NCBI GenBank assembly: GCA_031270865.1
Contig: JAISWI010000014.1
Location: forward strand, 1 to 63,725
Source: Oscillospiraceae bacterium
Lineage (GTDB): Bacteria > Bacillota > Clostridia > Christensenellales > Aristaeellaceae
Direction: 5' to 3'
DNA: 63,725 bases
Shown here: in pieces, positions 8,513 to 17,514 of the stretch
Numbering within the stretch: the first letter of the stretch is position 1
Layout: each line of letters starts with the position of its first letter
Made by a program: the position numbers and the translations under genes
Notes under the pieces: model-generated
Seen by the model: only the letters and a program-made list of their open reading frames with translations
Told to the model about the DNA's origin: nothing
The model's database searches: none

Positions 8513-11484
8513 AGCTCGCACCCCCACACCGACACGCCGCTCTCCTGGAAGTAGATATCCAGCCGGGCCGCCAATTCACCCTCGGTCACGCCCGGCTTGC
8601 GTATAACGGCGAAGAACCCGCCGCCGCCCGCGCCGCAGATCATCGCGCCGTCTATCAGGTCGGCGCAGACCTGCTCCATCAGGTCAATGCAGCGGTTGGT
8701 CGAGCCGGGATCAAGCGCCTTTGAGAGCGTCCAGTGGCGGCTTAGCAGCCGCGCGAATTCCCTGACGTCGCCGCGCTCCAGCTCGAACGCCATCAGCGCG
8801 GCCAGGCGCTGTATCCTGGCGAGTATCTTCAGCGACGTCCGGTCCGCGTCGATGACCTTGCCCACGATGTCGCGCAGAATGTTACGGGCGAGCCGCCTCT
8901 GCCCCGTGTATATCAGCGATAACCGCTGGTTGATCTCATCGCGCGTCTGGGTCGAGACGCGCACGGGCCGCACGTTCAGTCGCTGCGGCGCGCCTTCGCA
9001 TGATGTGATAAGCTTGATCCCAGGGAACAACGCGCCCGCCTGGTCCTGCCAGCCTCCGCCCGTGGCCATCACCTGCTCGGCCAGCAGCGTCCGCTCCAAC
9101 ACCGACATGTCGTCGTCCGGCAATCCGAACAGCCGCGACACTGCGCGTATAGCCGCCGACGCGAGTATGCTGGACCCGCCCAGCCCGGACCCCATCGGCA
9201 GTTCGCTGGACATGCCGACCAGCAGCCCGCCGCCCCAACGCCCGACGGGGATTGGCCCGGTCTCGCCGCGCCTGATAACGCCCATCGCTATCAGGACCGC
9301 GCGGCCCAGCGCGAACTGTTCGCGCGGGTCGATGTCGCGGCTTAACTCATCCAGCCTGTCGAACTCGTGGAAGCGCGAGCTGTCCGATTCGTTGGCCGCC
9401 CGCGGGTCGACGGTCTCCATCCGGATGACGGGCCTATCCAGCCGCCGCGCCCATGCCCTCAGCGGGCGTTTACCGCCCAGCAGCACCGCCGCGTTGATCA
9501 CCGCGCCGCCTTCCATCAGGCAGTATGGCGGCGTGTCGCTCCAGCCGCCGCCGAAGTTGACGCGCCCCGGCAGTTCCGCCTCCGCCGCGTCCATGACCAT
9601 ACGCGCCTCCAACGCGGCCTCCAGATCCCGGGCCGAGGCCTCGAACATGTAGCGGTTGATCGTGTCGTAGCAGCGGTCCTCGAAGGCGACGTCGCCCGTC
9701 ATGTGGTACAGCGAGTGGTTCAGCCGCGTCGCCAGCGGGTACTCAGCGTCCCGCGCTATCCCGGCCATCATGCGTATCTGCCGCCCGCGCTCCTGCCCGC
9801 CCTGGGCGATGTGGGACGCCGCGCGGTCATGCGTCGCGCCCGAGCGCAGCGCGGCCAGCACGCGTTCCACGCGGATAGCGTCCTCCAGCGCGTCCTCCTC
9901 GTCCAGTATGCGCCTCACGTCGGCCATCTCGAACGACTGGCGCAGGCTCAACCTTTCCGACGCTGTCCACAACCTTCGGGCGTCCATGTCGGATGGATCG
10001 GCCAGCAGCCTCAGCAGCAGCCTCGCGTTGTCGGCGGCTTCCCGCCGTGTCGCGCCCGGGATGTACAGCGGCGCGTCCCACAGCGCGGTCGCGTCGCTGA
10101 CGCCGGGGTCGGGCAGCGCGTTCAGCGCGGACTGCCGCCATGGTGATTTGGGATTATCCATCACCCCGTATACGCGTATAACATACCGCCCGTCGCGCAG
10201 CGGCAGGCCGTGCAGCGCCATATCCGCCGGAACAGCGCCGAGCGGCCACTCCACGTGCGAGACCACCGCGCCGCCGCCTACAGACGCGTCCGCGCCGATC
10301 CGCGAGGATTCCAGATAAACCCCGCCGCCTATCCCCGCGCCCGGCTCGACGAGCGAGCGCGCGCCCGCTCCGCCAGCTCCGCCGGCGCACAGCGTGTATT
10401 GCCGCCAGCCCAGCGCCCCGCATTCAGCTTCCGCGCCCAGCATCAGCCCGCGCAGCTCCTTCGTCGTGCCGAAATGGATAAACCTCGCGGGCGACAGGCA
10501 GATCATCCGCAGCGGGTTGCCGCGCAGCGCGTCCCAGAGCGAGCGGCGGCAGTCCAGCAGCGTGTCGGTCAGCGGGCCTTCCGCGTCCTGCTCGAGGTAT
10601 GTTTCCAGCGTGGACTCGCCGGCCATCGGGTAGAGGAAGTCGCCGTAGAAGCTCAGGCGCGTCCGATCGCTGATGAACCGCCCCGCCGCGCCGTCGTCCG
10701 CCACCAGGTCGGCCAGCCGCTCCAGCAGCGACGCGTCCAGCCAGACCGCGCCCGTATCCAGGAATACCCGGTTATCGCCCCTCACCGCCCCGCGTTCCCT
10801 TAACGCGCCCAGCGGCTGCTTGTGCATGAACGCGCGGACGAAACCGCGCTCGTCGCCCAGGAACACGCCGTGCCGCTCCCCAGCCTCCGCCGGCACGCCG
10901 ACGGTCAGACACGCCGAGCGCGACCACTCCAGGTCAATCTGCAGCGGGCTGAACAGCAGCAGCACATCCCCGCACAGCGTGAGCATCCCGCCGGGCACCC
11001 TCGCCGGTACGCCCGCCAGCGCGATCATCAGCTCGTCGAACAGCGACGAGCCGCGCCCGTCCGGGAGCAGGCGAGGCGCGGGCGAGAACAGTTTCCCCAG
11101 CGCGGAGTATTGGGGCACGCGCTGGCTGTCGCCGCCGGAATGGATGACCAGCGCCCGCCGCCCGGAGAACGGCCCCGCGTCCCGCTGGCCGCGCAGTATC
11201 CTTAGCAGGTTAAGCGTCGCGCCGCCGCTGCCCACGCGCCGCCCCTCCGGATCGGGTATGACGCTGTAACGGGTCTGCGCCGGCAGCCAGCCGCGTTCCA
11301 GCCGCCGCTCTATCTGGGCGCGGTACGCGTCGGCCTGCGCCTCGTTGGACGCTGTTATCACCACGTCAGACCATGTGCATTTCCCGGACTGCCGGGCGAT
11401 CGCGCGGTAATCCGTCCAACTGTCGTCCAGGCTTTGGCGCAGGAAAGCTGTGTTGACCTGCCGCATCGTCAGGGATTCCGGCAT
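8506..11484 (-). CDS. fkp: Bifunctional L-fucokinase / fucose-1-P guanylyltransferase (Fkp-like)
   Basis: Predicted salvage enzyme converting L-fucose to fucose-1-phosphate and then GDP-L-fucose, in the cytoplasm. The protein is 992 aa, close to the about 950 aa of Bacteroides Fkp. The N-terminal half is nucleotidyltransferase-like, with the glycine-rich VGSGGATLNLLRIL near residues 77-90. The C-terminal third is a GHMP kinase with NFGGGWSDTPPY and the ATP loop PMGSGLGGSS, ending CGAGGGGFF. ATG 11484 follows GAGGATAAACA at good spacing. It lies 38 nt downstream of a GT4 glycosyltransferase and in the same direction as a phosphoglycosyl transferase, which points to fucosylated surface glycan synthesis. 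A related D-arabinose or heptose sugar kinase/nucleotidyltransferase cannot be excluded. Confidence 0.82.
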   Translation of the reverse strand: MPESLTMRQVNTAFLRQSLDDSWTDYRAIARQSGKCTWSDVVITASNEAQADAYRAQIERRLERGWLPAQTRYSVIPDPEGRRVGSGGATLNLLRILRGQRDAGPFSGRRALVIHSGGDSQRVPQYSALGKLFSPAPRLLPDGRGSSLFDELMIALAGVPARVPGGMLTLCGDVLLLFSPLQIDLEWSRSACLTVGVPAEAGERHGVFLGDERGFVRAFMHKQPLGALRERGAVRGDNRVFLDTGAVWLDASLLERLADLVADDGAAGRFISDRTRLSFYGDFLYPMAGESTLETYLEQDAEGPLTDTLLDCRRSLWDALRGNPLRMICLSPARFIHFGTTKELRGLMLGAEAECGALGWRQYTLCAGGAGGAGARSLVEPGAGIGGGVYLESSRIGADASVGGGAVVSHVEWPLGAVPADMALHGLPLRDGRYVIRVYGVMDNPKSPWRQSALNALPDPGVSDATALWDAPLYIPGATRREAADNARLLLRLLADPSDMDARRLWTASERLSLRQSFEMADVRRILDEEDALEDAIRVERVLAALRSGATHDRAASHIAQGGQERGRQIRMMAGIARDAEYPLATRLNHSLYHMTGDVAFEDRCYDTINRYMFEASARDLEAALEARMVMDAAEAELPGRVNFGGGWSDTPPYCLMEGGAVINAAVLLGGKRPLRAWARRLDRPVIRMETVDPRAANESDSSRFHEFDRLDELSRDIDPREQFALGRAVLIAMGVIRRGETGPIPVGRWGGGLLVGMSSELPMGSGLGGSSILASAAIRAVSRLFGLPDDDMSVLERTLLAEQVMATGGGWQDQAGALFPGIKLITSCEGAPQRLNVRPVRVSTQTRDEINQRLSLIYTGQRRLARNILRDIVGKVIDADRTSLKILARIQRLAALMAFELERGDVREFARLLSRHWTLSKALDPGSTNRCIDLMEQVCADLIDGAMICGAGGGGFFAVIRKPGVTEGELAARLDIYFQESGVSVWGCELA

Positions 11485-11522
11485 TGTTTATCCTCGCAAT
11501 CCAGGCTTAACACCTTTTGTTT

Positions 11523-12686
11523 TCATTCAGATAACATTTCCGCGTAACGCGCGTACGCCATCTCAGCGTTGTACGCGCGGTCATAGAGGGCGCGGGCCTT
11601 GCGTCCCATCGCCCTGGCCTGCTGGGGACGCGCGGCCAGCTCGGCGAGGGCCTGGGCGATCGCGTCCGACTGCCCGTGGTTGAAGCTCAACCCCACACCA
11701 TCGCGTTGTATGTCGCGGGTGATGTCGTTCTCGCGCCCGGATATCAGCAGCACGGGCCGCCCGCTGGCGAGTATGCCCGCGTACTTGCTGGGCAGCAGCG
11801 CGTCCCTGAACGCGTCGTCGAACACCACAACCGATATATCCGCCTGTGACAACCTTTCGGACAGTTGGTCGGCCGGGGCGTAGCCCTCGAACACGACGTT
11901 GGGCAGTCCGGCGGCCTCCTTCTTTATCGCGTCATAATGGGATCCTCCGCCCGCTACCTGGAACAGTATCCCGTCGTTGCCGCTTAGCAGGCGCATCGCG
12001 CCAAGCAGCGTGTTGTATTCGTGCGCCACTCCGAAGTTGCCGCTGTACTGCGCGACGAACGGCGGCGCGGCGCTTTTACGCAAAACCTCCACCTGCTCCA
12101 GCGCGGGGTTGGGTATTACCCTCACGCCTTCCAGTCCGTACATTACGCGCAGGCGCGCGGCCATGTCGGTGGATATCGCGGCCACTCGCCTGCAGGACCG
12201 CATCGCCCAGCGCATCGCCGCCCTGAGGACACGGCACAACGGGCCGTTGGCGCTGGTCGCGCCCGCCGCGACCAACACATCCGGGTATAGGTCCTGCGCG
12301 CTCATGTACAGGTCAAACCCGCTTAGCAGGCTCTTCGCCGCGAGGACTACGGCGGCCAGCGGCGGCGCGGTGGTGACCATCACGCGCGTATCCTTCGGTA
12401 TCCGCCAGAACAGTAACGCCAGCATGAACGTTAGTTGGTTGAATAGTTTTCCAGGAATAGAGGATTTCGGGAACGCGGTGTTCCACAGGCGGCGGACTAT
12501 GACGCCCCCGCCGCTATCCACGGCCGCTTCGCCGCCAGCGCCGTCATAGAACGCCCGCCCGCATACCACCGTTACCGACTCGAACCGCCCGGATTTGGCC
12601 AGGCTCCTCGCCATCTGCTGGACCAACTGGCCCGTCGCGGCGGTCTCGGGCGGATATTGCTGGTTGACTATCGCTATATGTGGCAT
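11523..12686 (-). CDS. GT4-family glycosyltransferase (WcaI/WbuB-like)
   Basis: A 387-aa glycosyltransferase with GT-B fold features. The N-terminus IAIVNQQYPPETAATGQLVQQMA is typical of WbuB/WcaI-type enzymes of surface polysaccharide synthesis. The C-terminal half has QYSGNFGVAHEYNTLL and VVFDDAFRDALLPSKYAGILASGRPVL, the donor-binding region with its late glutamate position occupied by other residues. The hydrophobic stretch near residue 90 could be membrane-associating. It lies between the phosphoglycosyl transferase upstream and fkp downstream, so it may add the second sugar to an undecaprenyl-linked glycan. Donor and acceptor are unknown. Confidence 0.85.
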   Translation of the reverse strand: MPHIAIVNQQYPPETAATGQLVQQMARSLAKSGRFESVTVVCGRAFYDGAGGEAAVDSGGGVIVRRLWNTAFPKSSIPGKLFNQLTFMLALLFWRIPKDTRVMVTTAPPLAAVVLAAKSLLSGFDLYMSAQDLYPDVLVAAGATSANGPLCRVLRAAMRWAMRSCRRVAAISTDMAARLRVMYGLEGVRVIPNPALEQVEVLRKSAAPPFVAQYSGNFGVAHEYNTLLGAMRLLSGNDGILFQVAGGGSHYDAIKKEAAGLPNVVFEGYAPADQLSERLSQADISVVVFDDAFRDALLPSKYAGILASGRPVLLISGRENDITRDIQRDGVGLSFNHGQSDAIAQALAELAARPQQARAMGRKARALYDRAYNAEMAYARYAEMLSE

Positions 12687-12740
12687 GGGCTGTTTGTATT
12701 CCTTCTATAATTATATGATGCCGCTTCGCGGCTTGCGGGG

Positions 12741-12852
12741 GTGAGGAGACGCTGGGGCTTCGCCCCAGACCCCACAAGGGGGTTTCACCCCCCTTGCCCC
12801 CCTGACCAGCGTGACGCTGGACCCTCGTGGCTTTTGGCGTTGTTCCTCCAGG
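12741..12852. repeat. Three-hairpin intergenic repeat, copy C
   Basis: The same three stem-loops in the same order as at 203-310: CTGGGGCTTCGCCCCAG, the CAAGGGGGT/ACCCCCCTTG pair, and CCAGCGTGACGCTGG, then GTTGTTCCTCCA. It fills the gap between the phosphoglycosyl transferase stop and the GT4 start inside an apparent operon. Confidence 0.75.
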
Positions 12853-13557
12853 TTACGCCCGCCGCCGCGTGTATACCCTCGCGCTCTCTATGTCGTACCG
12901 CGCGAACCAATCGTTCTGCTTCGCCCGGGGACTCGTCTGGTCGTCGGGCGCGTCCTCCAGTATGTCCTCGACCGCGCCGCCGCCTTCCTGTATCCCCCGC
13001 GCCGTTATAACGCATAGCACTGAGTATAATATCACCTTTATGTCAAGCCGCAGCGAGAGATTATTCGCGTAGTGCGCGTCCAGCCGCGCCTTGGTCACGG
13101 GACTGACACAGTCCCGGCCATTTACCTGCGCCCACCCCGTTATGCCGGGCCGCACACGGTACGCGCCCAGCTCCACCCGCGCCGCGTGTATCGCTCCCTC
13201 CTCCGGCACCAGCGGGCGCGGCCCGATCAGGCTCATCTCCCCGCGCAGCACGTTGATCAGCTGGGGCAGCTCGTCTACGCTGGACTTGCGCAGCGCCCGC
13301 CCTATCCCCGTGATCATGCCGCGCGGGTCCGGCAGTTCGCCCGTCGCTACCGAGCGCGGCGCGAATGTGTACATCGTTCGGAATTTATAGATCTTGAACA
13401 AACGCCCGCCGCGCCCTACCCTCCTCTGCGTGAAGAACACCGGACCGGGCGAGTCCAGGCATATCATGACGGCTATCGCGACGAACAACGGCGCAAGCGC
13501 GGCCAGCGTCAGCGCGGCCAGCGCGATATCCAGCAAGCGTTTCACGCGCGGATACAT
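12853..13557 (-). CDS. Bacterial sugar transferase (undecaprenyl-phosphate phosphoglycosyl transferase)
   Basis: A 234-aa monotopic phosphoglycosyl transferase that loads the first sugar phosphate onto undecaprenyl phosphate at the inner face of the membrane. The N-terminus KRLLDIALAALTLAALAPLF is the membrane-embedding helix. It is followed by GPVFFTQRRVG, KIYKFRTM, KSSVDELPQLINVLRGEMS (containing the catalytic Asp-Glu pair) and GPRPLVPEE, the family signature run, then RPGITGWAQVNGR. The length matches the catalytic-core-only forms. It follows proA by 19 nt and precedes a GT4 enzyme and fkp, supporting a small glycan operon. The sugar specificity is not readable. Confidence 0.92.
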   Translation of the reverse strand: MYPRVKRLLDIALAALTLAALAPLFVAIAVMICLDSPGPVFFTQRRVGRGGRLFKIYKFRTMYTFAPRSVATGELPDPRGMITGIGRALRKSSVDELPQLINVLRGEMSLIGPRPLVPEEGAIHAARVELGAYRVRPGITGWAQVNGRDCVSPVTKARLDAHYANNLSLRLDIKVILYSVLCVITARGIQEGGGAVEDILEDAPDDQTSPRAKQNDWFARYDIESARVYTRRRA

Positions 13558-13576
13558 GCCGCTGCTCCCCGCGCGT

Positions 13577-14806
13577 TCATAGCGGGCACTCGCGATCTAA
13601 CGGCTCATGCTTAAACCCGCGCTTGCCATCCGCGAACTCCCCTACCGTGTCGCCATGCCCCAACAACTTATACTTGTAGGTGGTCAGGCCCTCCATGCCC
13701 ACGGGTCCCCGCGCGTGCAGCTTGCCCGTCGAGACTCCCACCTCCGCGCCCAGCCCGTACCGATACCCGTCGGCGAAACGGGTCGACGCGTTCCAGAACA
13801 CTCCCGCGCTGTCCACCCCGTCCATGAACCTGGCGGCCGCCGCCGGGTCCGACGTTACGATCGCGTCCGTGTGCCCGGAGCCGTAGCGGTTGATATGCGC
13901 TATGGCTTCCTCTAACCCTGACACCGTCCGCACGGATATTATCATGTCTAGGTACTCCGTGTCCCAGCCGTCGTCGCGGAACTCGCAGTCGGGCATCGCC
14001 GCCCGTATCATCGGCAATATCCTGTCGGCCACGTCCTTATGTATTAATAACGTCTCGGCGGCGTTGCACACTGCGGGATACTGAGTCTTGCTGTCGCGGA
14101 CCACACTCACCGCCATATCGGGGTCAGCGTCCCGGTCAACGTATACGTGGCACAACCCTTCGGCGTGGCCCATCACCGGGATTTTCGTGTTATCCATGAT
14201 AAACTTAACGAAACCGCCGCTGCCCCGCGGTATCAACAGGTCTATATACCCGTCAAGCCTTAGCATCGCGTGGACGTCCTCGCGGGATTCCAGCAGCGCG
14301 CACCAGCCTGGCGCGACGTTCCCGGCGCGTGTCACCACGTCATACAACGCGCGATTGGTGCGCCTCGCCTCCGAACCACCCTTGAGCAGCACGGCGTTCC
14401 CGGTCTTAAGGCACAGCGCGGCGATCTGGACCAGCGCGTCCGGGCGCGACTCGAACACCATGCCGATCACTCCTAGCGGACATGACACGCGGTACAACTC
14501 CAGCCCGTCGGCCAGGCGCGTGGAGTTGAGCGCGCGGCCCAGCGGGTCGGGCAGGGCGGCCAACGCGCGGAGCTCGGCAACGGATTCCTGGAGCTTATGC
14601 CCGTCGTACCTCAACCGCTTGGCCAGCGGCTCAGGCAGGGACGCGGCGTCGGCCAGATCCATCCGGTTCGCGGCGAATATGGCTTCGCTGTTCGAAGCCA
14701 GCGCGTCGGCGATCGCCAGCAGCGCGGCATTCCTCCCGGCCAGCGGCGTCGCGGCCAGTTTCCTTGACGCTTCCCTCGCGGACCGCGCGTCGTCCAGCAG
14801 CGGCAT
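13577..14806 (-). CDS. proA: Glutamate-5-semialdehyde dehydrogenase (gamma-glutamyl phosphate reductase)
   Basis: Reduces gamma-glutamyl phosphate to glutamate-5-semialdehyde in proline synthesis, using NADPH. The protein is 409 aa, normal for ProA. Family motifs are VIGMVFESRPDA, the cofactor region GNAVLLKGGSEA, LIPRGSGGFVKFI and the catalytic cysteine in QYPAVCNAAETLL. ATGs at 14842 and 14821 exist, but a strong GGAGGTGG lies 5-7 nt upstream of the ATG at 14806. The first 14842 ATG also overlaps the promoter, so 14806 is chosen. proB is not in the window; proC is 43 kb away at 56948. It heads a leftward run of glycan genes. Confidence 0.96.
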   Translation of the reverse strand: MPLLDDARSAREASRKLAATPLAGRNAALLAIADALASNSEAIFAANRMDLADAASLPEPLAKRLRYDGHKLQESVAELRALAALPDPLGRALNSTRLADGLELYRVSCPLGVIGMVFESRPDALVQIAALCLKTGNAVLLKGGSEARRTNRALYDVVTRAGNVAPGWCALLESREDVHAMLRLDGYIDLLIPRGSGGFVKFIMDNTKIPVMGHAEGLCHVYVDRDADPDMAVSVVRDSKTQYPAVCNAAETLLIHKDVADRILPMIRAAMPDCEFRDDGWDTEYLDMIISVRTVSGLEEAIAHINRYGSGHTDAIVTSDPAAAARFMDGVDSAGVFWNASTRFADGYRYGLGAEVGVSTGKLHARGPVGMEGLTTYKYKLLGHGDTVGEFADGKRGFKHEPLDRECPL

Positions 14807-14830
14807 GCGCCCCACCTCCATTCTGTAATA

Positions 14831-14859
14831 ATTATACGCCATTTCGTTAGAAATGTCAA
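14831..14859 (-). promoter_or_regulatory. Consensus promoter of proA
   Basis: A perfect TTGACA, 17 bp and a perfect TATAAT on the minus strand. The predicted start is about 15-20 nt upstream of the proA ATG, leaving room only for the Shine-Dalgarno. Confidence 0.9.
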
Positions 14860-14863
14860 ATCA

Positions 14864-14893
14864 TTGACAAGCATTGCCCGGCGCTGTTATGAT
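14864..14893 (+). promoter_or_regulatory. Promoter of asd-dapA
   Basis: TTGACA and TATGAT separated by 18 bp. Its -35 lies 5 bp from the -35 of the divergent proA promoter. Only about 40 nt separate the predicted start from the asd ATG, too short for a lysine riboswitch. Confidence 0.8.
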
Positions 14894-14940
14894 ACAGGCC
14901 GGGTCGTTCGCGCATACTATGAACCGGGAGGTCGAAGCTG

Positions 14941-16026
14941 ATGGAATTAACATATAGGGCCGGCATCGTCGGCGCGACGGGCATGGTGGGTCAGCGGCTG
15001 GTCACGCTGCTGGAGAACCATCCGTGGTTCAGGATCGCGGCGGTCGCGGCGTCCAAGTCATCCTCCGGCAAGACATACGCGCAGGCCGTCGAGGGTCGGT
15101 GGGCCATGCCCTCGCCGCCGCCGGAGCAAATCGCGGCGCTTACCGTCCTGGACGCGTCAGACGTCGGGGCGATCGCGTCTTCATGCGATTTCCTTTTCTG
15201 CGCCATCAATTTGAACAAAGAGGATACTCTCGCGTTGGAGGAATCCTACGCCCGCGCCGGTATCCCCGTCATATCCAACAATAAAGCCGCGCGGATGCTG
15301 CCCGATGTGCCGATGATCATACCGGAGCTGAACCCGCACCATGCCCCCGTCATCGAGCGGCAGCGGCGGCGGCTCGGCACGCGGACGGGGTTCATCGCCG
15401 TGAAGCCCAACTGCTCGGTCCAGTGCTACGCGCCCGCGCTCCACCCGCTGATGGAATTCCGGCCAGAGAAGGTTTTCGTGTCGACGTACCAGGCTATATC
15501 GGGCGGCGGCAAGACGTTCGCGTCATACCCGGACATACTGGATAATATAATCCCCTACATCCCTGATGAGGAGGAGAAAAGCGAGCGCGAGCCTCTGAAG
15601 ATATGGGGAGACCTGACCGCCGAGGGGATCAAGCCGGCTGAGGCGCCGGTTATCTCCGCGCAGTGCGTCCGCGTTCCGGTGAGCGACGGACATCTGGCAA
15701 CAGTTTCAGTAAAATTTACCAACAAACCGTCCATGAAGGATATCATAGAGCGGTGGCGCGCGTTCGAGCCGTTGCCCCAGCGATGGAACCTGCCCAGCGC
15801 GCCCAAGCCATTCCTCCAATATATGGAGGAGCCTGACCGCCCGCAGACCAAGCTTGACCGTGATTTCGGCCAAGGGATGGGTGTATCGGTTGGACGTTTG
15901 CGCGAGGACGCTATATTCGATTATAGGTTTGTGGCGTTGTCGCATAATACTATACGGGGCGCGGCTGGCGGCGGCGTACTGACCGCCGAGCTTCTCGCCC
16001 GGGAGGGATATATTACCAAAAAGTAG
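14941..16026 (+). CDS. asd: Aspartate-semialdehyde dehydrogenase
   Basis: Reduces aspartyl phosphate to aspartate-4-semialdehyde, the branch point to lysine/diaminopimelate, threonine and methionine. The protein is 361 aa. It shows the Rossmann motif GATGMVGQRL (residues 11-20), SNNKAARM, the catalytic cysteine in VKPNCSVQ (about residue 159), ISGGGKTF and VPVSDGHLA. This length and the PNCSVQ motif resemble the archaeal/fungal-like branch of ASADH rather than the about 330-aa enterobacterial one. GGGAGGT upstream supports ATG 14941. dapA starts 10 nt after its stop and takes the product. Confidence 0.95.
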   Translation: MELTYRAGIVGATGMVGQRLVTLLENHPWFRIAAVAASKSSSGKTYAQAVEGRWAMPSPPPEQIAALTVLDASDVGAIASSCDFLFCAINLNKEDTLALEESYARAGIPVISNNKAARMLPDVPMIIPELNPHHAPVIERQRRRLGTRTGFIAVKPNCSVQCYAPALHPLMEFRPEKVFVSTYQAISGGGKTFASYPDILDNIIPYIPDEEEKSEREPLKIWGDLTAEGIKPAEAPVISAQCVRVPVSDGHLATVSVKFTNKPSMKDIIERWRAFEPLPQRWNLPSAPKPFLQYMEEPDRPQTKLDRDFGQGMGVSVGRLREDAIFDYRFVALSHNTIRGAAGGGVLTAELLAREGYITKK

Positions 16027-16036
16027 GAGGCACGCG

Positions 16037-16930
16037 ATGAAGAGCGTACCGTTCATCGGCGCGGGCACCGCGCTGATCACGCCGTTCACCGAATCGGGCG
16101 CGGTGGATTTCCCCGCTCTGGACCGGCTGATCGACAGGCAGCTCCAGGCCGGGATATCCGCGCTCATCATGCTGGGCACGACGGGCGAGCCGTCTACCCT
16201 GACCATTGACGAGCAGGACGAGATCCTCCGGCGCGCGCGACGGCGCGTCAATAACAGCGCCGCGCTGGTCGCCGGGGTGGGCGGCAACAACACCGCGCAT
16301 TGCGTCGAGCGGTGCAAGCGTGTACGTGACCTGGGCGCGGACGCCGCGCTCGCGGTCACGCCATATTACAACAAGACCAGCCCGTCCGGTCTTGAGGCGC
16401 ACTTCACCGCGATCGCCGACGCCGCGGACCTGCCCGTCATCGTCTACAACGTGCCGGGACGCACAGGGCTGAACCTCACGCCCGACACGATGGATACGCT
16501 GGCCGACAATCCGGTCATTGTCGGATTAAAGGAGGCCAGCTCCAACATAGAGCAGATCGTCGATCTGTTCGCCCGCGTCCACGACCGCGTTGCGATATAC
16601 TCCGGCAGCGACGACCAGAACCTGGTATACCTCGCGCTGGGCGGCGAGGGCGTGATCAGCGTGCTATCGAACCTGGCGCCGGCCGCGGTATCGCGTCTGT
16701 GCCGGGAGTGTCTGTCCGGAGATCTCGCCGCCGCTCGCGGAACCGCGCGGACGCTCCACCCGCTGGCGAAGGCGCTGTTTTGGGAGACCAGCCCGATACC
16801 GCTGAAGGCCGCGATGTCGCATGCCGGGCTGTGCGGGGATACCGTCAGGCTGCCGCTGGTTAAGATGAGGGCGGACCTGCGGGAGCGGCTGCTCGCGCTG
16901 ATGGATGGCGGCGGGGCAGGGATGGTATAG
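16037..16930 (+). CDS. dapA: 4-hydroxy-tetrahydrodipicolinate synthase
   Basis: Condenses aspartate semialdehyde with pyruvate in the lysine/diaminopimelate pathway. A 297-aa TIM-barrel of normal length. Visible motifs are GTTGEPSTL, TPYYNKTS, YNVPGRTG, and the Schiff-base lysine in VGLKEASSN (K165). GGAGG sits 6 nt before the ATG. It is cotranscribed with asd. It is the last intact core-metabolism gene before the degenerate zone at 16.9-21 kb. Confidence 0.95.
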   Translation: MKSVPFIGAGTALITPFTESGAVDFPALDRLIDRQLQAGISALIMLGTTGEPSTLTIDEQDEILRRARRRVNNSAALVAGVGGNNTAHCVERCKRVRDLGADAALAVTPYYNKTSPSGLEAHFTAIADAADLPVIVYNVPGRTGLNLTPDTMDTLADNPVIVGLKEASSNIEQIVDLFARVHDRVAIYSGSDDQNLVYLALGGEGVISVLSNLAPAAVSRLCRECLSGDLAAARGTARTLHPLAKALFWETSPIPLKAAMSHAGLCGDTVRLPLVKMRADLRERLLALMDGGGAGMV

Positions 16931-17147
16931 CAACATCAACACATTCCTCGAGAGTTGCGACTTCGCGGGAAAGACATCGAGCCGTTAGCCACGTCCGGCG
17001 GCGGTAGATTCGGCGAGACGATGGCGAGTCTGAGAGCCAGTGTCGCTGTTTCCGCAACCATCACCGATGGAAAGGCGCTAAGCGGCAGGCAAACGAAGGA
17101 AGGCCCGGCGGCATAGGTAGAGAGCCTTAATGTATAGAGGATAGTAT
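16931..17147. other. Gene-free spacer at the edge of the degenerate zone
   Basis: No gene is recognised. Both strands give short open fragments interrupted by stops, probably decayed coding DNA. A weak AGAGGA precedes the next gene. Confidence 0.4.
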
Positions 17148-17474
17148 ATGTATAAAGTCAGAATTACTGTTTTGGAAACCACGTTCAATGAACGTCTCGC
17201 TGGAGAGTACGGCGTGGAGGGGCTTGGCTGCTGTCCGTTCCACGAAGAAGGCGAGGTGTTTTACGCCGACTACGCTAAGCCGGATGGTTTCTGTGACGAA
17301 GCGTGGAAGTCAATCTATCAGTTCGTCTTTGCTTTGGCGCACGGCGCGGGCAAAGACGGCGGGTTGTTTTACCATAGCGATTGGATTAGAAAGCCTGGCG
17401 TGGTTATCAGTTCTTGCAACGATGGCATTCGCCCCGTCATATTTAAGCTGGAGGCAACAGACGAGCCTTCGTGA
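17148..17474 (+). CDS. TIGR04076-type small conserved protein
   Basis: A 108-aa cytoplasmic protein of unknown function. The start MYKVRITVLETTFNE, the CPFHEEGEVF cysteine/acidic motif and EAWKSIYQFVFAL in the middle match the TIGR04076 family found in many anaerobes. The frame is intact and begins with ATG after AGAGGA. It is one of few undamaged genes in this zone and has no obvious partner; the next downstream DNA is pseudogene material. Confidence 0.7.
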   Translation: MYKVRITVLETTFNERLAGEYGVEGLGCCPFHEEGEVFYADYAKPDGFCDEAWKSIYQFVFALAHGAGKDGGLFYHSDWIRKPGVVISSCNDGIRPVIFKLEATDEPS

Positions 17475-17514
17475 AACTGGAGCTTGAACGAGTTGCCGGA
17501 AGCGTGGGACAGTA

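Noticed and set aside
8597-9652. 351-codon open frame antisense to fkp
   Set aside because: It has no recognisable domain and lies entirely over the GHMP kinase part of fkp.
14894-14940. Lysine riboswitch or T-box ahead of asd
   Set aside because: Only about 40 nt of leader separate the predicted start from the ATG, far too short for either.
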